Of a stretch of 64,000 bases of DNA, positions 1 through 8,454 are shown piece by piece. The translations under genes and the position numbers were made by a program. Each line of letters starts with the position of its first letter. Positions within the stretch are counted from its first letter, which is position 1. Under the pieces are notes generated by a model. It made no database searches, was not told the DNA's origin, and saw only the letters and a list, made by a program, of their open reading frames with translations. The stretch is from positions 82,193 to 146,192 of the forward strand of contig JBGSSF010000030.1 in assembly GCA_041737175.1 (NCBI GenBank), in the 5' to 3' direction. The DNA is from UBA5072 sp041737175 (GTDB lineage: Bacteria > Bacteroidota > Bacteroidia > Bacteroidales > UBA10428).

Positions 1-584
1 CCCCTATCCATGTGGTGATCATACCTATCCACAAAAGCGAAGAACAACTTGCCCTGATTTCAACAAAGGCTGAAGTCCTCAAAAAAGAACTTGAAAGCAA
101 GGGCTTATCGGTGAAATATGACGGCCGTGATACCCATAAACCAGGCTGGAAATTTGCCGAATATGAATTGAAAGGGGTACCGGTTCGCCTGGCCATCGGA
201 CCCCGTGACCTGGAAAATAATACGGTGGAAGTGGCCCGGAGAGATACGCTGGAGAAAATGATCGTGCCGGCAGACACGGTCGGGACATACATTCCGGAGC
301 TGCTCGAGAACATCCAGGAAAATATTTTCAAACGGGCTTCCGGGTTTCGTGAAAGCAACACGCACAGGGTAAATACATGGGATGAATTCAGGGAAGTGGC
401 GGAGGTAAAGGGCGGCTTTGCCTATGCGCACTGGGACGGGACACCCGAGACCGAAGCAAAAATAAAGGAGGAGACCAAAGCAACCATACGTTGCATACCG
501 CTGGACAACGAACCTGAGGAGGGGAAATGCATTTACTCGGGGAAACCTTCGCGGCAGCGGGTTTTGTTTGCAGTTGCTTATTAA
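1..584 (+). CDS. proS: Proline--tRNA ligase, C-terminal part (5' truncated by window)
   Basis: This is the 3' end of a prolyl-tRNA synthetase gene that charges tRNA-Pro. The open frame runs in from the window edge (first full codon at base 3), so the GTG at 12 is not the real start. The visible part holds the class II anticodon-binding domain (for example PGWKFAEYELKGVPVRLAIG and GPRDLENNTVEVARRD). It is followed by the C-terminal extension of the archaeal/eukaryote-like ProRS type. That extension ends in GKPSRQRVLFAVAY with the terminal Tyr characteristic of this type, and two Cys (IRC, GKC) remain in the region that binds zinc in relatives. Bacteroidota normally carry this ProRS type. The identification is secure; only the N-terminal catalytic part is missing from view. 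Confidence 0.93.
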   Translation, partial: PIHVVIIPIHKSEEQLALISTKAEVLKKELESKGLSVKYDGRDTHKPGWKFAEYELKGVPVRLAIGPRDLENNTVEVARRDTLEKMIVPADTVGTYIPELLENIQENIFKRASGFRESNTHRVNTWDEFREVAEVKGGFAYAHWDGTPETEAKIKEETKATIRCIPLDNEPEEGKCIYSGKPSRQRVLFAVAY

Positions 585-1150
585 AATAGCAATTGCAAAT
601 CAAATACTTCTTATTGAGGCCTACTTTGCATTGTCGTATAGCCTTCAATTTCAAAACAAATAATTAAAGAAATGAATAAAAGCACCTTATTCATACGATC
701 GTTTGGATATGAGTTCTTGATATTGATTTAGACTAATCTCTGATAATTTCATTCATCTGAATCCATCAGCCTTTTATCCTAGGTCATTTTTCAATAATCA
801 GGGATATAAAAAGTTAACTTGATGTTTTCGGACAAGAATGAATATTATTGTGATTGCGAACAAACTTAACATTGAATTGCGTTTGACTTGTTGTTAGTAA
901 AAATATTTTTTGGTATATGGGAATCTTTGAATAAAAATTTTACATTTGAGAAGTGATATAGTGTTAGGGGATTTTGTTGTTGGAGATAACTACTGGTGTT
1001 AGGATTTGTGAGAAATTGGTTTATTAATACTTCGAATGTCAAAGTATTAGAGCTTATAATGATTATTAGTTTGAAATTTGGCTAGTTGTTTAAGGGAATC
1101 CTTTTGCAAACATTTTACATTGCTATTAATAACCTAAAAACTAAAAAACC
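585..1150. other. AT-rich intergenic region upstream of the T9SS cargo gene
   Basis: This 566-bp gap is much more AT-rich than the flanking proS. No frame in it codes for a recognisable protein; the longest short frame I read by eye, near 672, gives about 19 residues without character. A TACATTTG (941-948) fits the Bacteroidetes -7 consensus, and a TTTG (882-885) followed by TA plus a T-run at 904-912 is a second candidate. Either would give the downstream gene a leader of over 190 nt. The A-rich stretch just before 1151 is a typical Bacteroidota translation-initiation context. I see no repeat or RNA gene here. Confidence 0.45.
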
Positions 1151-2932
1151 ATGATTAAAAAAATGCACAATTTAAATCTTTCGTATGGTAAGTCGTATAA
1201 TAAAAATCTTAACCATTGTTATAAATATCTAATTTTTAAAAATCTAAAATGGTTAGTATTTATTACAGTATTTTCAGTTTTTTTCACGCCAAACATAAAT
1301 GCTCAATTATTATGGAATACAAATCCAGTAAATTTAGGAGATAGATGCCGTGGAACAAATTATACTCTTCAATTTTCTGTTACAAATACTTCTCCAAATA
1401 TGATTACATTTTATGTGGATGATTTTACGTCCACATCTCAGACAATTTCGTCGATTACACCTATGTCAATGACTTTAGAAGCAGGTCATTCCGGAACATT
1501 TGAAGTTTATGGTGTATTTTTTCCCGATGTACTTGGTCAAATTAATGATTATTTTAATGTGTCTTATCCACCCTATTCCTCCCAGAGTCCTCATATTTCT
1601 GCGTTTGTAATGAAAATTCCAACCGCACCTTTTAATCTATCTGCTAGTAATATAACCAGTGCTGGTTGTGATCTAAGTTGGTCTTGTGAAAATGCGGGTA
1701 AGATATACTATGATATTGTTGTGGTAAATGGACAAGCTGTTGCTACAAATGTGGAAACTAAGTACAAAACGTTGACTAACTTGGCATCAGGCACAAACTA
1801 TCCACTTAGAGTATTATCCCATAATTCTTGTGGTAGTGGTGGTTATAGTAACACTGTAAACGTTTTGACCAAGCCTGCAATGCCGACTAATTTCAAAGCT
1901 ACTAATATCACCTATACAGGATGTACACTCTCATGGAATGCATGCACGGGAACTGTTACGGGTTATAGAATTTACGATGATAATAACAATTTGCTTTATA
2001 CAACTACATCCAATAGTTTAATAACAAGTATGTGTACAGGTTCCACATTAAAATACAAAGTTTGTGCTTATAATAACTCTGGAGAATCAAATAAAACAAC
2101 AGCAATTACTGTAACTACTTTATCTCCTACGATTTCCGGACAATTCGTATTATGCAGTTCTAGTTTGCCTTACACTGTAAACAATCTGCCGACTGGCTAT
2201 ACGGTGTCTTGGAACAAGAGTTCAAATTTAATAATGCTATCGGCATCAGGTAACACGGCTTTTTTCAAAGGAAATGGTACTAATGGCTCGGGTTGGATTC
2301 AAGCAACTCTTACTTCGGGCTCATGCTCTAAAGTACTTAACTTAAATATTTGGACAGGCATTTTTGTAAATCCGACTATTTCAGGACAGTCTGCAGTGTG
2401 CCCAAGTTCACTTTATACCTATACCGCTAATGTACCAGGAGGTCACTCCTCGTCCTATTCATATGCTTGGACATATCCGTCTAATTGGTATAATAATGGC
2501 ATAAATCAGAATATGATTATTCTTCAAACCCCTTCAAGTCCGCAATATGGACCTATTCGAGTATCCGTTACCAATGCCTGTGGTGCTTCAGGATATTCTG
2601 GAATTACTGCTTATCCTGGATATAATTGTGGTGGTTATTTTACGATTTATCCTAACCCTGCTGAAGATGTTGTCAATATTGAGATTAATGAAGACTCACC
2701 ATTAAATGCGTTAAATGATTCCACAACGAATATTGAAGGAAAAAATATAGGTAAACTCAGCTCTTATTCAGTTCGAGTATTCAATAATCAAGGTATTTTG
2801 ATGAAAACTCAATCTAGAACTGGGCTTAACTTCTCAATTACAATTGATAATCTAGAGGAAGGTCTTTATATCATTGAAATTAGTGATAGGATTGCGGCTT
2901 ATCGACAGCAGCTGATGATAAAGAGGAATTAA
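1151..2932 (+). CDS. Secreted fibronectin type III/PKD-like protein with T9SS C-terminal sorting domain
   Basis: This is a 593-residue secreted protein. A hydrophobic signal segment at about 34-50 ends at PNINA-Q, so the first 30 residues form an unusually long polar N-region, and an internal Met could be the start. Two fibronectin type III-like modules follow at about 158-240 and 243-325, each with a (C)xLSW motif. Next come two Ig/PKD-like segments beginning PTISGQ at about 327 and 408. The last 80 residues (YFTIYPNPAEDVVNIEI ... GLYIIEIS ... QQLMIKRN) are a type A T9SS sorting domain, which is normally removed as the protein is exported and anchored to the surface. No catalytic domain is visible, so adhesion or matrix roles are only a guess. 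Codon use is far more AT-rich than in the neighbours, which suggests recent acquisition. Confidence 0.85.
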   Translation: MIKKMHNLNLSYGKSYNKNLNHCYKYLIFKNLKWLVFITVFSVFFTPNINAQLLWNTNPVNLGDRCRGTNYTLQFSVTNTSPNMITFYVDDFTSTSQTISSITPMSMTLEAGHSGTFEVYGVFFPDVLGQINDYFNVSYPPYSSQSPHISAFVMKIPTAPFNLSASNITSAGCDLSWSCENAGKIYYDIVVVNGQAVATNVETKYKTLTNLASGTNYPLRVLSHNSCGSGGYSNTVNVLTKPAMPTNFKATNITYTGCTLSWNACTGTVTGYRIYDDNNNLLYTTTSNSLITSMCTGSTLKYKVCAYNNSGESNKTTAITVTTLSPTISGQFVLCSSSLPYTVNNLPTGYTVSWNKSSNLIMLSASGNTAFFKGNGTNGSGWIQATLTSGSCSKVLNLNIWTGIFVNPTISGQSAVCPSSLYTYTANVPGGHSSSYSYAWTYPSNWYNNGINQNMIILQTPSSPQYGPIRVSVTNACGASGYSGITAYPGYNCGGYFTIYPNPAEDVVNIEINEDSPLNALNDSTTNIEGKNIGKLSSYSVRVFNNQGILMKTQSRTGLNFSITIDNLEEGLYIIEISDRIAAYRQQLMIKRN

Positions 2933-2957
2933 TAAAATTTAGGTTTTTAATTTTAAC

Positions 2958-2984
2958 AGCCGGACACATCTGTCCGACTTTTTG
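2958..2984 (+). terminator. Rho-independent terminator after the T9SS cargo gene
   Basis: A 6-bp perfect stem CGGACA (2961-2966) / TGTCCG (2971-2976) with a CATC loop can be extended outward by AG/CT across one mismatch. A T-run (2979-2983) follows directly. It lies 26 bp after the stop codon at 2932, in the right orientation. Confidence 0.75.
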
Positions 2985-3117
2985 TTGGTTTTTATCTATG
3001 TAGAATTTCTCCTTTTCACTCAGATAGACATTTTTTTACATAATTTGTTAATTTTAAAAAATGCTTTTATTGAAATACAAAATAAGAAATTCAAATAATA
3101 TTTAGATAATGGATGTC

Positions 3118-5814
3118 CTAAAAATAATCCTGCCAAGCCTTACGCTTATTGTACTTCACATCCCTGAGAATTGCCGATTTGGCGTTGATTGAGAACGAAT
3201 AGCTTTTTCTCTCGCCGAAAGGTACTACACTGAATCGCATTTCCCAGCAGTGCAAGTCCCGGTGAATGCTGACATTGGTGGTGGAGAAGTCTCTTGAAAC
3301 GAAATCATAACCGGTATTCACCCCGATTTTCCATTTGGGTGTAAGGCTGATGTCGCCGCTGAGCCTGATGGTATGATCGAATGAGGCCGTTTTGGTTTCT
3401 TTGGAATAGTCCCACGCGTAATCCACATTCAGGGACCAGGGTATGTCAAAATCCACGTATTCGCCATAATAGCCCGTGGATTCATCGAGAAGGTCAAGTG
3501 TGGGATTCGATTCATCGGTATATTCGTCAGGAGGGGCGCTTGGTGCAGCCGTTTTGGACTTGTCACCGGCATCCGACTGCAAATTGAAACCCACCTTGAA
3601 ATAAGCATGGGTTGTTCTGAAAAGCTTGCCATTTTCCCGGATCAGGTACTTGTCAATCCTTTGCGTTCGGGAAGAATCCAATGCGTAAGGATTAAACGTG
3701 GCGCCAAATGTCACATTGACTTTCTTGGCAAAAAGCTTGGTGGATCCGGTCATGTTCAGCGTTGACCACTTGTAACTTTTGGCAAACGGACTGTAAGATG
3801 TTGAAAAGTTCAGGTTATCCAGGATGCTGACCTTTTTGAGCTCGCCGGTGGTGTCATTTTTGGCGCGAACCTTCATTTCGAGGTTGTTGTTCAGACTGAG
3901 CGACAAGGAACCGCTCCGGCCGTTTACAGTGGGTGTCCCGTAAATCTGACCCTTGTATACAGAATACTCCTCAAATCCGGCACGTTGCGTTATTGATCCG
4001 GCACTGGTCGCATTCCGGTAATAATCCGGCATCAGGCCCGACATGTCGGGTGTGAAGCTGAAGGAAGCGCTGGGTGTCATAACATGTCTGACTACTGCAA
4101 TATAGGAGTCGGGATTTTTTAACTCAAACATGCCATAGATCTTGGGACTTGCCGATAACCCCAGGGAAGCTGAAAAAGCATGGGCATAGGTAAACTTGTT
4201 GATCGTATCGGTCTCAAACTTGTTGATAAATACGGAAGTATCGGATGAAACCGGCTTTTTCTCGATATACTTGGAGTAAAGCACGCCACTGTAATTTACC
4301 GAAGGAGATATGTTGATCAATTTGAACAGTTTGATATTGGCCAAAGAAATGGGTATCGAATGGGAAAACCCGTTTTGCATCTTATCCAGGGTTTTCTTTT
4401 TGAAAAAAGCCGTATCCGGCGCAGTGATCCTGTTTTCGAGCTTGGCGGCGTAGCTCACCTGGATGTTCTCGAACCAGTTGTATTTTCCATCAGCATTGGT
4501 TTTGCTCCTGAAAGGATAGATCCTGCTCATGTTAAAGGCCATGCTGGGGAGCGTCATGTTCATGGTGTGGGTTTTGCTGTTTTGGGAATGTTGCAGGTTG
4601 GCGGTGAGGTTAAAAGGGCTTCCCTGCCATGATTTCCTGTAGGAGATGCTTGAGGTTTTGGTGTTGGTCAGATATTCATTGATGTCATAACTCTGGTTCT
4701 TTTCAAAGGATGTTGTGGAAAAGTTGACACTGGCCGAAAACTGCCGGGAGGGATTGGCCTTAGCATCCTGCGAGTGACTCCAGGTAATCCTGAAGTCCTT
4801 TGACCTGGAGAAAGTAGGATCATCATTCACCCGGTTGTTGACAAACTCCGCATTGAACCGGCCGCTGTACCTGTACCTGACCTTGTAAACCGATGAAGCG
4901 GTCAATCCCCAGGTACCCCGAGAATAAATGGATCCCAGGAGGGTGAAGTCAATATGATCATTCAGGGCAAAGTACCATCCTCCGCTGCGGAGGTAAAATC
5001 CGCGCGCTTTTTCTTCTCCATAGGTTGGAATGAGCAGTCCCGACGACCGGGTAGTTGTATTGGGGAAAAAACCAAAGGGCAGGGCCAGGGGCAAAGGTAT
5101 ATCTTCCAATACCATGTAAGCCGGTCCGCTTACGATTTTGTCATTGGGAATCGCTATGGCTTTTGTCAGCCGGATATAAAAATGCGGATGCGGGGCATCG
5201 CAGGTGGTGTATTTTCCTTTGTTGATATGGATTTCCCCATCTGCAAGCCGTTTGGTACGTGTGGCATGCAGGTACCCTTCACCCTCCCTGGTGATGATCT
5301 GTTTAATGATGCCTTTACGGGTCTCAAAGTTATAACGCAGGGTATCCGAGCTGATTTCCTCGTCTCCCTGGGTAAATATGGGTTTGCCTGCGATGTGTCC
5401 TGCTGAGTCGACCATTCCGCCGGCTGTGACGGTATTCGAACTCATATCGAATTCGATATAGTCTGATTTCAGGCTGATATTCTGGTAATCAACGGCTGCT
5501 TCCTTGTAAAGGTAGGTTTTCTGAGGTCCCACCATAATGATGAAGGAATCTGCAGAAGCATACTTTACAGGGGCTTCCAGTGCATTCTTCTTTTTATCCT
5601 TTCCACCGTTGATCAAAGTATCTATCCGGATGCTGTCAACAGTCTGATATACAGAATCGGCGGACGGGGTGATACCTGGCGGCCCTGTCTGCTGTGGTTC
5701 CTGTGCGATAGCAACCGTTACAGGCATACATAGGAGAGGGAAAAACAGCAGGAGTCTGGTCAATATCCGGAAAAAAGTTGTAATACTTATATTTTGGCAA
5801 CAGTTTAATAACAT
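3118..5814 (-). CDS. lptD: LptD-like LPS-assembly outer-membrane protein
   Basis: This is the outer-membrane translocon component that inserts lipopolysaccharide or lipooligosaccharide into the outer leaflet. After a signal peptide (about residues 14-38, ending VAIAQ) comes an OstA/LptA-like beta-jellyroll of about 150-200 residues (DYIEFDMSSNTVTAGG, GKYTTCDAPHPHFYI). A large beta-barrel of alternating aromatic strands follows and ends in the aromatic C-terminus WQDYF. The length, about 898 residues, suits the Bacteroidota branch of the family. I chose the ATG at 5814 because the longer frame (to 5883) adds a polar N-terminus before the signal peptide and covers the divergent amidase promoter. 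Only the family signature is seen; no lptE or other lpt gene lies in the window. Confidence 0.87.
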   Translation of the reverse strand: MLLNCCQNISITTFFRILTRLLLFFPLLCMPVTVAIAQEPQQTGPPGITPSADSVYQTVDSIRIDTLINGGKDKKKNALEAPVKYASADSFIIMVGPQKTYLYKEAAVDYQNISLKSDYIEFDMSSNTVTAGGMVDSAGHIAGKPIFTQGDEEISSDTLRYNFETRKGIIKQIITREGEGYLHATRTKRLADGEIHINKGKYTTCDAPHPHFYIRLTKAIAIPNDKIVSGPAYMVLEDIPLPLALPFGFFPNTTTRSSGLLIPTYGEEKARGFYLRSGGWYFALNDHIDFTLLGSIYSRGTWGLTASSVYKVRYRYSGRFNAEFVNNRVNDDPTFSRSKDFRITWSHSQDAKANPSRQFSASVNFSTTSFEKNQSYDINEYLTNTKTSSISYRKSWQGSPFNLTANLQHSQNSKTHTMNMTLPSMAFNMSRIYPFRSKTNADGKYNWFENIQVSYAAKLENRITAPDTAFFKKKTLDKMQNGFSHSIPISLANIKLFKLINISPSVNYSGVLYSKYIEKKPVSSDTSVFINKFETDTINKFTYAHAFSASLGLSASPKIYGMFELKNPDSYIAVVRHVMTPSASFSFTPDMSGLMPDYYRNATSAGSITQRAGFEEYSVYKGQIYGTPTVNGRSGSLSLSLNNNLEMKVRAKNDTTGELKKVSILDNLNFSTSYSPFAKSYKWSTLNMTGSTKLFAKKVNVTFGATFNPYALDSSRTQRIDKYLIRENGKLFRTTHAYFKVGFNLQSDAGDKSKTAAPSAPPDEYTDESNPTLDLLDESTGYYGEYVDFDIPWSLNVDYAWDYSKETKTASFDHTIRLSGDISLTPKWKIGVNTGYDFVSRDFSTTNVSIHRDLHCWEMRFSVVPFGERKSYSFSINAKSAILRDVKYNKRKAWQDYF

Positions 5815-5867
5815 ATAATTGTTAATTCCCGGAGAATAGCAGCCTATAGAAATCAAAACAGAAATGC

Positions 5868-5875
5868 TATTTTTG
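5868..5875 (+). promoter_or_regulatory. Bacteroidetes-type -7 element for the amidase-MCE operon
   Basis: TATTTTTG matches TAnnTTTG and stands 52 bp before the ATG at 5928. No clear TTTG is seen at -33. Confidence 0.5.
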
Positions 5876-5927
5876 CAAATCAATATATTGGTTACAGGCT
5901 GTAAAGCTAATAAAATAACGAGTTGAA

Positions 5928-7136
5928 ATGAACAAAAAATATATAAGGCCTTTCCTGGCCCTCATTTTTAACATTATTTATGCCGGTTTGCTGATCACCT
6001 GCCCGGTTTATTCCCAGGAAACCGAGAGTGAGTATAAAATCAAAACCGTGATCATTGACGCAGGTCACGGTGGAAAGGATCCGGGATCGCTGGGTAAACA
6101 GACTACCGAAAAAGAAATTGTTCTGGCCATAGCCCTGAAAACGGGAAAGTATATTGAAGAAAACATTCCCGGGGTAAAAGTGATTTACACCCGTAAAACG
6201 GATACTTTTGTCGAATTGCATAAACGTGCTGCAATCGCCAATTCCAACAAGGCTGATCTGTTTATTTCGATTCATGCCAACGGAAATGAGAATGATCTCG
6301 TCACAGGCACGGAATCACTGGTATTGGGACTTCACAGGGCCAATGAAAACTTTGAAGTGGCCAAAAAGGAAAACTCGGTAATCCTGCTCGAAGAAGATTA
6401 CAATACGAAATACGAAGGATTTGACCCGAATTCACCGGAATCCTACATCATATTCTCCCTGATGCAGAACCTGTATTTTGAGCAGAGTATCAATTTTGCA
6501 GGCCTTGTGCAGGAACAGTTCAGGGACAGGGTTCAGCGCAAGGACCGGGGCGTAAAACAACAGGGCTTGCTGGTTTTGGCGCGTACCGCCATGCCGGGAA
6601 TCCTGGTGGAAACTGGTTTCATTACCAATCCCGAGGAAGAAAAATACCTGATGTCGGAGCAGGGACAGGATTATATTGCATCAGCGATTTTCAGGGCTTT
6701 CAAAAGCTACAAAAACCTGATTGAAACAAAAACCTCGTTTGCCATAGCTTCCAGACTGGATGATGCGCCTTCCGAAACTGATCTTATGGCGGATAAGCCG
6801 GGTGTCAGGGCGGATTCACAATTGCTGAATGCTGAAAAAGTTCAGGCTCCCCCGGTGCCGCCGGTAGAATACAAGATCCAGATCACCGTTTCCTCCAGAC
6901 CCATAAAATCCGACTCACCTCTTTTTAAGGGTCTTACCGGGATCTCCGAATACCATATTGATAATAAATACAAGTATGCGGTTGGCAACAGCAGGACATT
7001 CCAGGATGCCCTTGCCTTCAGCAAACAAGTGAAGGAGAAATTCCCCGACGCCTTTATCATTGCCGTGAAGGAAAATAAAATAATACCCCTTGATCAGGCC
7101 CTGAAAGAATCACAACCATTCAATCCAAAAAATTAA
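5928..7136 (+). CDS. N-acetylmuramoyl-L-alanine amidase (Amidase_3) with C-terminal SPOR-like region
   Basis: This is a periplasmic zinc amidase that cleaves the lactyl-peptide bond of peptidoglycan during cell separation. A signal/TM segment (residues 6-28, ending VYSQ) precedes the Amidase_3 domain at about 38-265. Ligand motifs are visible: IDAGHGGKDPG with the first zinc His and E59-type Glu (TTEKEIVLA), FISIHAN with the second His, and ILVETGFITNPEEEKYL with the catalytic Glu. The last 80 residues (VEYKIQITVSSRP ... YKYAVGNSRTFQDALAFS) resemble a SPOR domain, which in other proteins binds denuded glycan at the septum. It starts divergently from lptD and lies 3 bp before the MCE gene, so the two are co-transcribed. 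Confidence 0.9.
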   Translation: MNKKYIRPFLALIFNIIYAGLLITCPVYSQETESEYKIKTVIIDAGHGGKDPGSLGKQTTEKEIVLAIALKTGKYIEENIPGVKVIYTRKTDTFVELHKRAAIANSNKADLFISIHANGNENDLVTGTESLVLGLHRANENFEVAKKENSVILLEEDYNTKYEGFDPNSPESYIIFSLMQNLYFEQSINFAGLVQEQFRDRVQRKDRGVKQQGLLVLARTAMPGILVETGFITNPEEEKYLMSEQGQDYIASAIFRAFKSYKNLIETKTSFAIASRLDDAPSETDLMADKPGVRADSQLLNAEKVQAPPVPPVEYKIQITVSSRPIKSDSPLFKGLTGISEYHIDNKYKYAVGNSRTFQDALAFSKQVKEKFPDAFIIAVKENKIIPLDQALKESQPFNPKN

Positions 7137-7139
7137 GCC

Positions 7140-8069
7140 ATGAAGTTTACCAGAGAGTTTAAAATAGGTTTTGTTGCGCTTGTCGCCATTGCTTTGGCGA
7201 TATGGGGTTTGAATTACCTGAAAGGCATTAATATTTTCAAATCCACCGACACTTACTATGGTGTTTATAACAATGTCAAGGGGTTGGTTGAAAACGCCGT
7301 TGTATACCTGAACGGCTATAAGGTGGGCAACGTGAGCTCCATTGAATTCGACAAAACCAATGTCAATAATATCACGGTAAAAATATCCCTTGCCCAGAAG
7401 ATCAGGCTCCTGAAAGGCACAACCATGGTCCTTCGCAGCGGAAGCATAATATCAGGGACCAAGGACGTTGACCTGGTTCTGGGGAACGGACCCGGTTTTC
7501 ATGATTCTGGCGATACACTCATTTCCGCCGTTCAGGTTGAACTCACCGATTACATCGATCCCATCCGGCAAAAGATTGAATCACTGATAACCTCTGTTGA
7601 TACCCTTATGCTGGCTTTGGATGATCTGATGAATAAAGAGACGAGGAAAAACCTTCAGGGAACCATCGCCAATCTCAACGGCGCCACTGCATCACTCAGG
7701 CTCTCCCTCCAGCCATCGGGAGCCCTCAATCAGTCGCTCAGCAACCTCTCACTGGTAACTGACAATCTCAGGAAGAGCAATGAGGATATTTCTGCTATGC
7801 TTCGGAATTTTGCAGCCATATCGGATACCCTGAAACAATCCAGACTTAAGGAGCTTATCGCTCATGCCGACTCAACATTTGCCCTTACCGCTGACCTGTT
7901 CACCATGATAAACAGCGGTAAAGGTTCTGCGGGGCAGCTGGTGATGAATGACTCGCTTTATAACAGTCTGAACAGCGCTTTGACAAGTCTGGATTCCCTT
8001 TTAATTGACCTTCGTGAACATCCTAAACGGTACGTGCATCTCTCTGTTTTCGGGAAAAAAGATAAATAG
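7140..8069 (+). CDS. MCE (MlaD-like) lipid-transport substrate-binding protein
   Basis: This 309-residue protein has one N-terminal TM anchor (about residues 7-25) and an MCE domain at about 36-120 (GVYNNVKGLVENAVVYLNGY, LRSGSIISGTKDVDLVLG). A long helical C-terminal tail with Ser/Leu/Asp heptads follows. MCE proteins form hexameric rings that carry phospholipids between inner and outer membrane, working with an MlaE permease and MlaF ATPase that are not in this window. It follows the amidase by 3 bp in the same operon. Confidence 0.88.
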   Translation: MKFTREFKIGFVALVAIALAIWGLNYLKGINIFKSTDTYYGVYNNVKGLVENAVVYLNGYKVGNVSSIEFDKTNVNNITVKISLAQKIRLLKGTTMVLRSGSIISGTKDVDLVLGNGPGFHDSGDTLISAVQVELTDYIDPIRQKIESLITSVDTLMLALDDLMNKETRKNLQGTIANLNGATASLRLSLQPSGALNQSLSNLSLVTDNLRKSNEDISAMLRNFAAISDTLKQSRLKELIAHADSTFALTADLFTMINSGKGSAGQLVMNDSLYNSLNSALTSLDSLLIDLREHPKRYVHLSVFGKKDK

Positions 8070-8454
8070 ATTTCATACACAGCATTTTAAAGAAAACCTT
8101 CGCAACAATTACCTGAGTTATTAACATGGAGGAAAAACCGCTGATTTTATTATTTAGATTTATTCCAAACAGGTAAAGGAGTAAAATTTTAAATCAATAC
8201 TTTAACTACTCCTCACTAATACCTTAAACACCAATTTCATTATAGAAAAAGTTTATTAAGTAATTGATATACAGTGTTATATTTATTTTTGAAAAAAGTT
8301 AAAATATTAAATGGCTGAACGCAAAATTGATAAGGACTTTCCGGAATAATCAAGCGAAAAATGATTTTTTTTTTATTTTTTTTTTCACAATCTTGCTAAT
8401 AGAAAAAGTGGCACCTGAAAAATCTCTATTCAACAATAACATAACCCTATAGAA
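8070..8454. other. AT-rich leader region of dnaA
   Basis: This is a 385-bp gap before dnaA. It holds a candidate -7 element TATTTTTG at 8284-8291, with an imperfect upstream TTG at 8264-8266, which would give a leader of about 155 nt. It also holds a T10-A-T10 tract at 8365-8385 and a weak inverted repeat AGGAGTA/TACTCCT (8177-8183 and 8207-8213). Only one sequence close to a DnaA box was found (8073-8081, one mismatch), so I do not call this oriC. Confidence 0.4.
8284..8291 (+). promoter_or_regulatory. Candidate -7 element for dnaA
   Basis: TATTTTTG fits TAnnTTTG. It lies 163 bp before the dnaA ATG, so it implies a long leader that contains the T10-A-T10 tract. Confidence 0.35.

Noticed and set aside
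8073..8081. TCATACACA, one mismatch from a DnaA box, upstream of dnaA
   Set aside because: A single imperfect box with no cluster or unwinding element is not enough to call oriC.
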